A stretch of 64,000 nt of DNA from Anisakis pegreffii (lineage: Eukaryota; Nematoda; Chromadorea; Rhabditida; Anisakidae). This document shows positions 20,129 through 32,943 of this stretch, piece after piece. Location of the stretch: positions 162,147-226,146 of the forward strand of contig JAPYMA010000242.1 of NCBI GenBank assembly GCA_035041965.1, read 5' to 3'. Position 1 is the first letter of the stretch. Each line of letters opens with the position of its first letter. Both the position numbers and the translations under genes were made by a program. The notes under the pieces were generated by a model. The model did not search any database and was not told the origin of the DNA. It was given only the letters and a program-made list of their open reading frames with translations.

Positions 20129-23100
20129 TTCTAGACAGTCAACGACATCAGCGCAGGGAATCCTCCGTCCCCATTAAATTCTCATTTCGATGACTGATTT
20201 GATGATCACGGAGTCTTGCCGAACAATAAACAACTACTTGTGCTTCTATTCGATTTTTTTGCCTATGAGCAGTTTGTTGAGAGTCATAGGTGACCCAACT
20301 CAGAGCGAAAACTTCAGCCGGAAATCGATTGCTCCAACCATGATGATTAAATCGCTTTTCATGCAAATAAAGATCGTATCTCGAATAACCAGTGACTACC
20401 TCATTATTTCTACCATTTTTTAATTAATCTCAACTCGGAACGCATCAAGATCAACAAATCAAAACGATTCTTCCACAAAAGTGAACAGAAGTATCACTGG
20501 AAAAGATAGCCGAAATAATAACGAATAAAGCAGATCATTGCCTCGTTTGTAGTCTTGATAACTAAACAACTCACCTAACCAAAATCAACGAATCCATTTG
20601 TTCACATCGAAACAAATTTTATTGAAGAGGCAGTCTGTGACAGAATAGTAGAAAACGATCACGCTCATAGATGAAGTCAATTAACTGTGCACTTTATATA
20701 ATACATTCATTGTGTTACATAAAATAAGATAAAATCAATTATAAACAAAAACATGAAATATCTTGAACGGTTCCATATGAATCGAATTTCACAACAATTA
20801 CTGAACAACCGAAATAAAACAAATAACCTCCATAAGAAACATTCGCATCAAATTTGTGAAAAAATACACAAACAGATAGATGGATATAACTTGTCGAACA
20901 TTGCTCTTTCACAAACAACAACAATTCAAAAAATGAACCAATCATTACTGAAATAATAAATATTACAACTCAAAATACGATTCAAACCACAAACACGATA
21001 CGCGAATAGTTTATTAAAAACGTTGAGAGAGGTAATATGATTTGCAAAAGACATTCATAACACCAAAAAACCTCATCTCACCAATTATTCGATGAAACCA
21101 CTGAAGAGTAAAACCTTTCAACAGGTCATCTGAATTTGATATTATACAATCGGCTGTTTTCCACTGCATAACAGACCACTGAGTATATTGGCCATTCGTG
21201 GATAGCATTTAAATATTAAATACTATTCACCAATAATATGGAAAGTGTAATTAAGTGTTCAAAGTACCAGATGAAAATGAAAATAACCCAACGATAAGTC
21301 AAAACATGGACATATGAAATCGAAATGGATGCATGCAAAATAAGGACCGAATCATATTCGCATCATGAAAAGCTAATCAAGGAATATGCTAAAATCATTA
21401 TCTCATTCAAGAGAAAAGTGTTCATATCTGTTAATCTACAACAAATACGAAGTATTTTCGAATGCATCCGAACGAAAATAGTTTGGGATATAATTTCGAG
21501 CGAAACAATCATTCTAAAAATCAGTTTCAGAACACCGTTTCGCATAGTGTGATCTCCTTTCCAAACACTGGTGATGAAGGCGAACTTTAAAGAAGAAAAC
21601 TTCTTCGCTATGGCAACAACTGCAACATTCTTCATATCACCTGAGGTGTGAAGAAAATTTTCACATTCATCATACTATAAAAAACGACCATTTAAATGAA
21701 AATCGAGTCATAAATGAAAGTAGGGAATCGATTGGATTCACCCATTCACCTAACCAAATCAACTAATAAATCAATCGATGCCACGATGATGAGAAGCGAA
21801 GTGCAACAAAAGATACGAGAATTTTAATTTCGAATAGAACAAACGACACGTATGAAAAAAAAACAACGAGATTTACGACTTAACATCAACGATACGAAAA
21901 TAGTTATCAAATTGATCGATATATGTATAATAAACATCTGAATGAGATCACAACTCAAAATAATAGGCAATTAATCATACGTCTATTATAGAGTACAATG
22001 ATAATCATAAATGAACAACGAATGAATAGAACAGAGACAAGTTGGAAATGTTTCAGAAGCTGATTCAGTTTGCCTGCCACTCATCGATATTGGATATCCG
22101 AATAAAGGACTTCATGGATATTCGTTCGGAGTGACGAATCCTTTAAAGCTCTTATACTTACGATGGTCAGTTTACATCTACGGTGCATGAATGCTTTTGA
22201 TATGCTCGAAAATTGGTGCGCATCATTCTTGCAGACGAAACAGTTTCATTAAGGAAGTTAAAATGCCACAAGAAAAATCAATCGTGAAAATTCTTTGCAA
22301 TTCGGAGCACAACCCAACGAAAATTCAACAGAAAATGACCTTCAATAATTCGTGAGCAATTTGCAATTTGCTGAAATCGAAGTATCACTCGATTCTGATA
22401 TTACATCAATTTAAGATATTCCTGAATTACTTCAACTGTTATTGGAAGCAGCGACTTGAAACAAAATTTCTCAACGAGTTTCATTTTTTGAAAATCAGTT
22501 CATGAGAGTTCAAAACAGAGAAACATTACGTGAAGAAATATATGAATAAAGAGACACAAAACAAATAGAACAGTAATTAAAACGAACTTAAATGTGCACT
22601 TCACGACAGAAGGTACGCAATCCTGAGTAAACAATACGCCGGTTTTAGCCGCCATTTTTCCAAACTGACAGTATGATGCATGATCAGATGATACGAGAGG
22701 AAGACTTGCAGACTCACAGTAAGAACCGGCCGAGGCAAAGTTTCGATGATTATTTCATAAGATAATTGGAAACGATGAGATTTAGTAACCAACGGGAGCA
22801 ACGAAAATAACAACAACAGTGATAATCACATGTCAACTTCTCGGTTAAACTTTCTTCGAGTCAACTAATGAGTGATATGAAAATGTAATCATCAATAATT
22901 GTATATATAGCGAGGTGAAAATTATTTGTGTGAGGAGAAATAAAATTCTGAAGACCACAAACCCCTTCCTTCTGAAGGATGCCTTTATGTTGAAAAACGC
23001 TGCTGCTGCTAGAAATTCACTTACAAAGTTCAGTTCAAGAGATGGTTGTGTCGAACCATTTTTTCATCGGAGGCATCCCAGCTCACGAATTTCGAAATTC

Positions 23101-23550
23101 TATTGGTAGCAACCTCCAAAATAACACCAATCCGAATGAAAACAACAGATCAGAAAATTCGTTGAAAAAATTATACTGAAAGACAGCGCCGCCTACGATG
23201 CACATTTATCAGTGTTAGGTGAAAGAACAATTCGATACACCATCCGTTCAGAATAAATTTCATGAAGGGTTATTTCATAATGTTCGTCCTCAGCTCAGAA
23301 AACACACTTCTGAGAGGTGGGATTTGGGAACTCAAAATTCTAAAATAATTTTCACCGAAATGTAAATATATAATATATGTATATAATGGAAAGTACAAAT
23401 CCAATAAAGTATAAGTATGAGATTATTTAAAAACAGATACAGAAGTGATAGGGTGTGTATTAATTACTCAGTAATTACTGAGATGAACACAAAGCAAAGC
23501 ACTGTTGAGGTGAGTGATAGCACGAATGAGTAGTTATCAATGACAGTACG

Positions 23551-26500
23551 TTACCTGCCCGATGCACCGCCGTCGACGTGTTGTTGTCGTTGGTGCGTGA
23601 CGTTAACGTTGATCACTTGATGATTCGCATTCGAAGAAGCTTCATTCAACTCTTCATCGTGGATCATACGTGCACACGCACCCATACCGAAACGAGCGTC
23701 CATTAATATCCGTTGGATATTCATCTTCGCCACTGCTTTCTTAAATCCAGCCACAATATAAATCTTTTACTTTCATTTGAACTTGTTTATCAATATGAAA
23801 CCATTTACATAGAATACTTCTGCACAAATCATTGCTATGATATTTATGTGCTCTATTTCGTTTACACACTGAAATTCTGAAATCGAGTAATCTGTTGAAA
23901 GAAAAGTTGATAATAAACAAACCTCATAAAACAAACTACATAAAACAAACCTCATCTTCGTTGAGTCTCGAAAGATGAGAAGCAATCGAATTAGCGAAGG
24001 CAATATCAGCATCGGTTTGTGTTTGAATGGGATGACTGCTTAAGATCGTATATTGTGGCTGTTGAATTGTTATTGTTGGTGCAGTTTGTGCTATCGTATA
24101 TCTCTGCGTTGAGGACTGATGCTGCTGCGATGAGACTTGCTGCGCGCTTTGTTGGCGGATTTGCACCGTACTCAACTGACCTGAAAATACGTTTTCACAG
24201 TTTGTACCACAACTAAAGTGGGTAAAAACAAGATTTTATTACGAAAATCGTTAACATTTGCGTTAAAATTAGTGATGAAAAAATGAACGGAACAAAAACA
24301 ACACGGATTTGAACTGATTGTACAAAACACATTCTGTAAAGCAAATAGAAATGCACCTGTATTCGAAGGGATGTGTTGGGTAATAGTATGATGACCACTC
24401 GCATTTAATCCCCCATGTTGCTGAGATGTGCCTGCATGTGCCTGATGGTGTACCTTAAACTTAAAATCTATTTATCTCATATCCAATATTCTAAGCATTC
24501 AATGGCTCAGTAATCGTCACATATAATTTCAACAGATCTACTGCAGAAACCCAAGCGTGTGAGGAAACAATGACGAGGACTGAATTGAAGCAGACATCAT
24601 AAACGCTCATTCACTAATCACTAAACAAATGAAAATCACTTCATGATTGAAACTTTATATTTTACCAAAATAGGAAATTTTAATTAATGCAGCACGAACA
24701 CTGACCTCAAAATTCAGAGAATTTGATAATAGCAAACAGCTATAAAATCATTAGCACTGCCACTATTATTGAGAGGAGATGTGCACCAGATATTAGTATC
24801 GCATTTATAAGAATAATAAAGATGAACCTGATGGATATTTGGTTGAGTCAGTAAAACATTTGGACTGCCAACAGTCACCACATGCTGATCCATTAAAAGT
24901 CGGTCATTTGCGAGTGACGATTGAGATGCTAAATAAAGTAATTTAAACTGTTGATGGAACAACTCCGATAACTGACTGAACGACAGAATATCTATCAAAC
25001 TAATGAAGAGGTAAACCAACTTTGATCAATGGTGACTGTCTTTTCAGAGATACCATCATCCAGAATGAGATCATCACCCAGTTGACCACGACCGTTCGAT
25101 ATGCCGCTGGCGGACGAGGTTGGTGCGAGACGCTTTCGGCGAATCGGTACAGAGGTGAGCACTTTAACGTCATTATTTGTTGAGACATTATTGACTGTAG
25201 TCACATTTGATGCGTTTGTTAACGCTGCCATATCAGCCGCATTCAGTTCTGAGACATTCACCAATCGATACCTTAAGAGCTGATAGTTAAATGAGATATA
25301 AAAACGATAAATCAAATAAGAGATCAATATAAAAATCAAACGGAATTGGGTGAATAAGCGTGTACATATATTCACAATATATTCTGAATGTATTCAAAAT
25401 GACTCAGCAGATTAGTCGCATACATTTTTTGTGAACCGTGCTGGTAGAATGTTGTAGGATCGATGAACATGGTCAATGTGCCGCCATCATCTACAAAAAA
25501 AAATCATTCAAGAATGAAGATATAATCCGATTATAACCTAAATAAATGAAAGGCTGAATCACTGAAATGTTCACCTAGCTTTATATGGCGATGCAAATTA
25601 GATGTGATTTTACCCAATCTTTCGAAAGAACAAAATTTGACAACAAAAAACGATAAATTGTCATGAAAATAATCAAATCCGAAAATGAACGAGATATTAC
25701 TGAATAAGGAACAGTATTTTGCATGCAACTGCTTGTTCGACTGTTTCATTCGCGACCTTGGACAGAATGTAATAACGAGAACAAAGGAAAATACGATGCT
25801 CGACTCATGACCAATCCAGCAAGTAGCATTGTCAACGAAAATATCAAAAGATATCAATAACTTACTGGTCCTTATATTAAGATCCTTTTTTAAGATGGTA
25901 GCCACTGGAGCTGTACCCCTTGCCGTTACAGTCACAACACTTCCATCATCTGTATGAATGGGCTCACCGATCGCTGGCTGTGGATCTGTTTTCGTGTATA
26001 CAATCTGTTGGGTCGGAGCTGGCTGAAACGCAAAAAAGAATACTTATAAATAATCAAATACTAATTATCATGATCACAATCCTGAAAAAATAATCCACAA
26101 GAATGATAGTGACAAAGATACTAATAAGACATTACACATAAAAAACAGACCCGTTGTTGCTGTGAAACAGGCGTTAAAACCAGCATATTAGACTGGTGAG
26201 GACTAGTGATCTGCTGTGTTTGTGGCTGATGATTCGAGAATGTAGTTACTGAACCGACATCTATTTCACTACTTGTCGTTGATGAGCATGGACTGCCTTC
26301 AATTGATTCTCTTATTAGCATTTGCTCACTATAACAACAACTTCGGACCCAATTTTAACTAATTAATACTGAGTAAGTAGATTCAATGGTAAAAAGCAAT
26401 GCTAGATTATAATAAGCTGTTTATTTTTCAACGAGTTCTGACAATACTACACAGATGTCAAAAAACAAATATTTTCCAAAAAGGATATGCTGCGCGTTGA

Positions 26501-29500
26501 TATTGCTTGTGTTTCACTAATCAGCTATGCAAATAGCCTGCATCAATATTAAATTCAATGAAGCTCAGCAGATGTTGATATGAAATGATAGTGAAATTCA
26601 ATAATACTTTAATATCCATTGGGACAACTCATGACTTTTCTTCTCACAATCAGTATTCAACGCATTCACTTGTCTTGCAACTGCAATCGAGCCAACGGAT
26701 TACCTGTTGTAGATGGAGGTCCTGTAGTAGATTTCTGATTGTTCTTTTTCGTATTACTATTACTGGGAGTGTTCGAACCATTCGGTAGCACTGCGGCAGA
26801 ACGTTGCTGAACGGTGGCATAATCATGATGTGCTGGAGGTGCATTCACCGATTGTATTGCTGCTTGCTGTGGGGTTGTCGATTGACTGTTCGCTGGCTGA
26901 TCATAACTGTAACTTTTGTCATCTCATTTATATGTTACAACTTTTGCTAAAAATACTCTCATGTATGGATAACAATTTCGAATATTTCCGTACAAAACTT
27001 TCTACACGACATATATCGTTTGCACTTCATTTAACTGACGAATTCATCAGTTGATGGTCTTATTGGTAGTAAATTCACCGACTTGGGTGCATCAATATAA
27101 CAGCTGCCCCTTTCATAATCGCATAAAAACTGTCACAAACATCAATAAAAAGAAAATAACACGTATAGGATCAGACACATAAAGAACCTTGATCACAAGT
27201 GCACGTTCGCCAACTGTTGACAGAATTCCAATCATTAAAAAATACACAAATTCATCTCACTGAGCAGCATTCTTATGGCAACAAAGAGCATATCAACACA
27301 TCACCACAAACAAAGAATAGCTGATCAAACCTTACAAATAAGTAAGCGATAATGAATATCACGACGTCTTTCTTTGAAAAACAACGCGAATGTTCCCTAT
27401 TTTTCAGATTACCGCATATATTTTGAACCATCTCAAGTCCAAGGACGAATAAATAGGTCTGGATACATTTCAGTGGGAGTTGACTAAGCACAAGAGAAGA
27501 ACTGAAGTCGAAAAACTTCTCTCTAATATCGCAATGGGAATGACTGAATAGTGCGAACAACTTCAATGGCTGACACTTCAACCGATCAGCTCAGACTGAC
27601 GAAGAAATGAAACGTCCACAGCGTGAACAGAAATGACTTATCTCAATCAGTTCACCATCAGTAACATTCAATCAATTCGCTAAATTTTAATTTTCTACAC
27701 GCTTCTGCTCTCATCTTGTATCACACAAAAATAATAGCGAAAAGTAATTACTAAAAGATTAACAACGCATTATCAATTCATGAAAAAAGTTAACTTTCAA
27801 TTCATCGCTACACTGATCACTCAAAATAAGCGAACAGAGAATGAGCAAATGGAAGTGGAATTGAATGTATAACGGATGTGCTAACATGCTGCCATATTCG
27901 ACTAAACCTTAGGTTTTATAGTAAAAAAATCAAATAAATAAAATAACTGAATGAATTACACTATCATCACACATTTTAAAACAGCTGGTTCAAATAAGCA
28001 TAGATGACTAAACACACGACTAATGAATAAAACAAAAACAAAATAATTTGATGAAGAATGACCATAATATGTGAACTTAACAATAAAAAACGATCAAACA
28101 CTAAAGTCAAAGCAGTGAAATGCATCCATTAACGAACTGCACATTACGTAATCAAATAACATCGCATTGATGCCTCTTCCAACTCAATTCAAGCCTCAAA
28201 AATTGATTGTGCCGATACTCACTTCCCCATTCAAAACAACGCTCAACACATGAACTCTTTCAATATTTATCACTGTCCGATGAATTTTAAAAAAATGAAA
28301 CGAACAAGAAAGCAATTTCACGTAGGAGATACTGCAGTATTAGTGTCGATAATAAACTCAATGAAGTGAACTACGAAGAGAACATTCAAATGAGTCATAA
28401 AGACCCAAATAAGTTGATCACAGTAACGAATAACAATGGAAAAATTTGTCGAATTGTAAAGTTGATGAAATTTGAAATGATTTCAGAACACACAGGAGAA
28501 AAATCAGGAAAAACTACGAGGAAATTCAATGCAGAAAATTAGGAAATAACTGAGACAGTTCAAGACAAACCTGTTCAAGAGTACTCCATCTTCTGATGTG
28601 CTAACCACAACTGAAGCATTCGCATCCTGACTTGCCAAATCGGGTTCGCTCATAAAACACGAAAGCGTTTCTTCTTTCGGAACTAAAATAATGAAAACAT
28701 CGTTAAGAAGCCATCACACGCAGTTTGTTTTCTCGGCAATCATCATTCAGTCTGTTAGAGTTATGTACTGAATACGTTCCATCAGAAGTTGAACGTTTGA
28801 GACAAAAGAATGCACAAGGCCACTATACGATTGCCATTGCAATTTATTGAAATGAAACGATGAATGGTTTGTTTGATTAAGAGAAGACAATCACTCGAAA
28901 ATGAAATATACCATCGAAAGTGAAACAAATAAAATGTGAATCTAACCGGGCATTTTCTGAGCACTGGAGATAGTTTGTTGAGAGGATTGTAATGTTGAAG
29001 CATTCGGGGTAGTACTTCCAGCAGTTGCGTTATTTGGTTGAGCACTAGTGCTTGTGTTAGAAGGAGTGTTACTACTGTCTGCATTTGCATTTGAATTCGC
29101 TGTCTGAATAGCAATATTTTAGATCAGACAATTCATCAATCTCGTATAAAATCTACGAACACTGAGGATTTACAGAATACACGTGTATGGAAACACACAT
29201 CTATTTAAGGTGACATTCATTCTGTGTTTCTAAACAATAGCAGTACACAATCGACAACGCTGAAGGCAATAGACGCACCAAATTATCAAATTCAAAAAAG
29301 AAAAATGATGAAACGTTCAATACTGGATGACTGAACAATCACTGAAACAGATCAGTAAATGAATCGATGAACAAAAAATAAATCAAATGAGTGGATCAAC
29401 TCACATCGGCAATGTAAGGTTCAAGCCATCGCATCATCTCATAGTGACGCGATACCGCCGAGTTCGTATTTCCACTCGAAGTTGAGCATGTCGACCCACC

Positions 29501-31093
29501 CGATGGATGCCTTTCTCTCGTAGTTAATGCACTTTCCGGTGTCTGATGAAGAGATACGCATTTATAATAAATGAATTCAATAAATTATTCCATTAATTTA
29601 AGATCTACGGTAATTTATAAAAAAGCGCAAGTGAAATAAAACAACGTTCTCAGAGCATTCCAATCTAACAAAATAATATTCCAATCCGACATTAACACTC
29701 AGCATTCAAACTCGGTAATGCACTGCTCTAATGAAAATTTGACAAATAGCGATATCACTTCGAATGAAAGCTATGATCAAAATTGTAAAAATGAAACCTG
29801 ATTCGCATTGATATCTGTATTGATAGCATTTCGACGTTTTCTCCTTTCCCTTACGTATCGATCTCGTATTCGTTTCCACTGTATTTGCAACGAATGTGCA
29901 TCCTCTTAAATGCACATTACTCTAATACAACCACGAAACAATCAAAACTCTGATAACTTACAATTTAAGAACTCTCAATAATACCATGATATTCCATTTC
30001 ACAGTTTGTTCAGCTCTATAAATTATGGCTGAGGTTGGCGTAACACGTCGAAACGTTTAAAAATGCTGAATAATCAAAGCCCTCATATCTGTATTCGTGA
30101 TCGGTAGAGTGATCTAATCATTATACATCTGTCAATTCACAACGCTCGGAACTGTTGGAATTACAATTCATATTACCAAAAACTTCATGCGACTCAAATA
30201 TTATGCAATTATAACTAAAATTTACCACTGATTATTGACTGCCTGATATATACACACCATTAGATAATTATACTGTTGGCACACAAAACAGCGATAAGAA
30301 CGACACAAAACAAACCCGTGTAGCCGAGATCATGACAAAGCTTTTGCCAAATACGAGATTTATACTGTACGGAGGAGTGTTTGTTGCCGTAGTGTTCATG
30401 ATTCGGATTGTATAAACACGGCTGCTCTTTGACCGCTTCGATCAGACGTTTGACGAAACTATCGTCTTTGGGTGACAGTGAAACTGATAATGATGAAGAT
30501 TGCGATGCACCGGACGAATTTGACGATGATGGATTTGTTGCCACTTGAGATATACTCGACGAACTGCCAGCCATCGTGTTTGACCTCGACTTTAATCTCG
30601 AACTTGACCTGGTCACCACTTGTTCACTCTTCAGTTCTACGACTGACGGTATTGTTGCGGTGAGTGGGCTTGAATTGGACTTTGCTGATTTACAAACGCC
30701 TGCAAACACTTCATTCAACGCTTATCTTCACATTCACATCCAAAATGTTATAGTGTCCAGGTACATCACTTGGTTCCAGTGACGTTATGAACAAAAAATT
30801 CATATATAATTCGTCTATAGATGATCTTTATATTATAAAAATAATAAGAGGGCATTGCAAATGAATCACAAAAACTCATTGCTCTCAACATCAACCTGCC
30901 TCATCTGCGAAATCAGAGAATACAAAAAACGAATCCAATTCGAAACATAAATCTTCTTCACTTACGCTTATTGGGTATATCACTGGTGACGAAAAGATCC
31001 CGTTGGGATGCGACCGACTGCCGCTTCCTAACGGAGGAATTATTCGCCACTTCCAGATTGTCCGCTTTGGTTGACGTTTCACGGTTACCAACT
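23551..31093 (-). CDS. MADF-BESS domain transcription factor, 5' end not found
   Basis: MADF proteins are Myb/SANT-like DNA binders; the BESS motif mediates protein contact. Fifteen exons join in phase: 31093-30966, 30699-30316, 29904-29798, 29542-29405, 29103-28947, 28682-28571, 26906-26670, 26328-26151, 26022-25866, 25490-25424, 25271-25021, 24928-24828, 24453-24357, 24180-23951, 23739-23551 (TAA), about 843 residues. MADF spans exons 2-3: FVKRLIEAVKEQPCLYNPNH, YKSRIWQKLCHDLGY, then WKRIRDRYVRERRKRR. The middle is Ser/Thr/Asn/Gln rich (TSTSAQPNNATAGST, QQSAQQVSSQQHQSS). A basic patch RRKRLAP could be a nuclear signal. The BESS-like motif crosses the last intron: DADIAFANSIASHLSRL, then AVAKMNIQRILMDARFG. 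The first exon found starts in phase and has no ATG, so at least one upstream exon is missing. The 26.7-kb donor was set at GTGAAT because only that choice keeps phase. Confidence 0.88.
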
Positions 31094-32943
31094 CTGCAAC
31101 TGAGAGATTCGCGATACCTTTACAGTTACTATAATCAACAATGAAACACAAAAGATAGACTTGTTGTGACTCATTTTAGCATTGAACCAGTGAACGAGGT
31201 GAATCTCTGGGCAATAATTAACTTCAATCAGCTAACGAAAAAAAAAACAACTATTAAAAGGAAAAACTGATTAACATACTCCGTGAAACAGTGATCAATT
31301 GTGTTATTAAAACCGTCAAATTCTTCGCTTATTTTATTTCTTATCCACCGATAACTGAAGACATGGCATTGAATTATCGATTAGGAATGATAACATTTGA
31401 GCACATGAATGCGGTCTTTTTCAGTGACAAGTGTTTTTGGCAATCAAAAAGTTCACGAACTGACAACACCGAGCTTTATATGTCGAATATCTCGAACCGC
31501 CACCAAAGCATCAACTCTCCCTCGATACACACACTCGATGTTTACCGTCACACGGCAACTAGCACTTCTAATCAAACAACCAAATCATAAACACAATCCA
31601 AATTTCCATTTAAAAACCGGCTGCGGAGTGCCACACCGCATTCCGCAATTCACTGCAGCACTCCGCAATATCAATTTGAAAATTCCCTCGTTACCGCGAC
31701 GCGATACGCAACCCTACCGCAGCGCTAACGCAACGCAACATGCACGCCAACACCATTAGTGGTTGCGTCCGTCGCGTAACACGAGCGCAATGCGATACGC
31801 TACGCCAGCAGCACTAGTCATCGAGCGCGTGCGCTATATCGCGTGCTGCAGCGCAACACGCTACGCCTAGCACATTTGTCTGTTCAGGATGCACACTTTG
31901 ATTTGGTAAAGCAATTAAAGCGCAAAAGCCGTCGTAAAAATTCAGTTATCGTAACGGAGAAGTGGATTAATTAGTCAGTTCTAATGAAGAAATTAACAGT
32001 GGAGATGAATTAATGCATTGTATAATGCAGTAGTAGTGCATTACCGCTGAGTCGATGGAGAATAGAGGTGAGGATGTTTCTGGCAGAAGTGACGATATCA
32101 TTGTAATGATAAAATTGATGTGTTCACGATAAGTCGTGGTTTTTTGAGAGCTGGAAGGGGTGTGGAATAAATGAGTGAATGAAACAGCAACATTATGTGA
32201 ATAGGACCTTTTTTCAAAAAAAATTTTATTTAGGTATCGATGGTAATTTTTAGGTATGAAATTTTAGGTGAAAATTTTCAAATTTTTAGCGACAATTTTT
32301 TTGCAAATTTCGAAAGTTTTTAGGTCCATCGTCTTAAGAAGATGTCTTTCGGTGTGGAAACAACTGACGTGAAGTTTCGCTTCAAGAATTGAGTGGTGAT
32401 GTTTTCTCGATTAAGCAAAAGGCGCCCAACAAGCACGCAGCGCAACCCAATTTTTGTCCAATGATCGCTCACAAAGCTTATGTTCCAGAAACAAAAATAT
32501 CACTTTTGATGGTGAGAAGAGTTGTAAAAACAATTCGGGTTCATGCCTTGCGGAATAGTAGACGAAAAAACAATTTGACCCAAACACTTTGGAAACCGAT
32601 GTTTTCGAGACGAACATTTGGAGAGGATGTTTCTGGAGCAAAGTGCATTTTTTCGAGTGGAAAGGGCTTGACTTTTTGAAATTCTGTTTCTTTCGCCACA
32701 AATGTAATTGTCATCCTAATGAATATTCATGTGCATATAATAATCACTACCAAATGTAAATTCTGGACGCAATAACCAATGAATAAAAGAAGAGTCGATT
32801 GAATTTGATTGCCAACACCACGTTGAGCCACATACGCAAATCAAGCACTTTGCATAGTGAACTAGAAGGAGCGCAATGAACATTTCCAAGTGTGCTCATT
32901 TAATTGGATAGCGTTGAGGTGAGTGGTTGGTTGGGTTGCAAAA
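31094..32943. other. region between MADF-BESS gene and phosphatase gene (divergent)
   Basis: This should contain the missing first exon(s) of the minus-strand MADF gene and the promoter of the plus-strand phosphatase gene. I could not identify either with confidence. It holds the GC-rich repeat patch at 31615-31885 and a T-rich patch at 32205-32330 with several TTTTAGGT copies. The open frames at 32389-32701 on both strands overlap each other and show no domain. Confidence 0.5.
31615..31885. repeat. GC-rich patch of ACGC-type short repeats, likely MITE material
   Basis: About 270 bases are far richer in G+C than the surroundings and built from variants of GCGCAACGC, GATACGCTACGC and CCGCAATTC. 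Inside it TAGTGGTTGCG (about 31759) faces CCAGCAGCACTA (about 31806), a possible short terminal inverted pair of hAT style. No coding remnant was found. Classification is uncertain. Confidence 0.45.

Larger units (their letters stand above)
18917..23550. other. gene-poor region between the orphan kinase exon and the MADF-BESS gene
   Basis: Apart from the hAT-type MITE and half-copy listed separately, this holds AT-rich sequence with many short chance frames, e.g. 20190-20423, 21325-21552 and 22915-23109, none with a family signature. A patch near 19036-19085 is rich in GCTATCGC-type short repeats. No promoter could be assigned. Confidence 0.5.
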
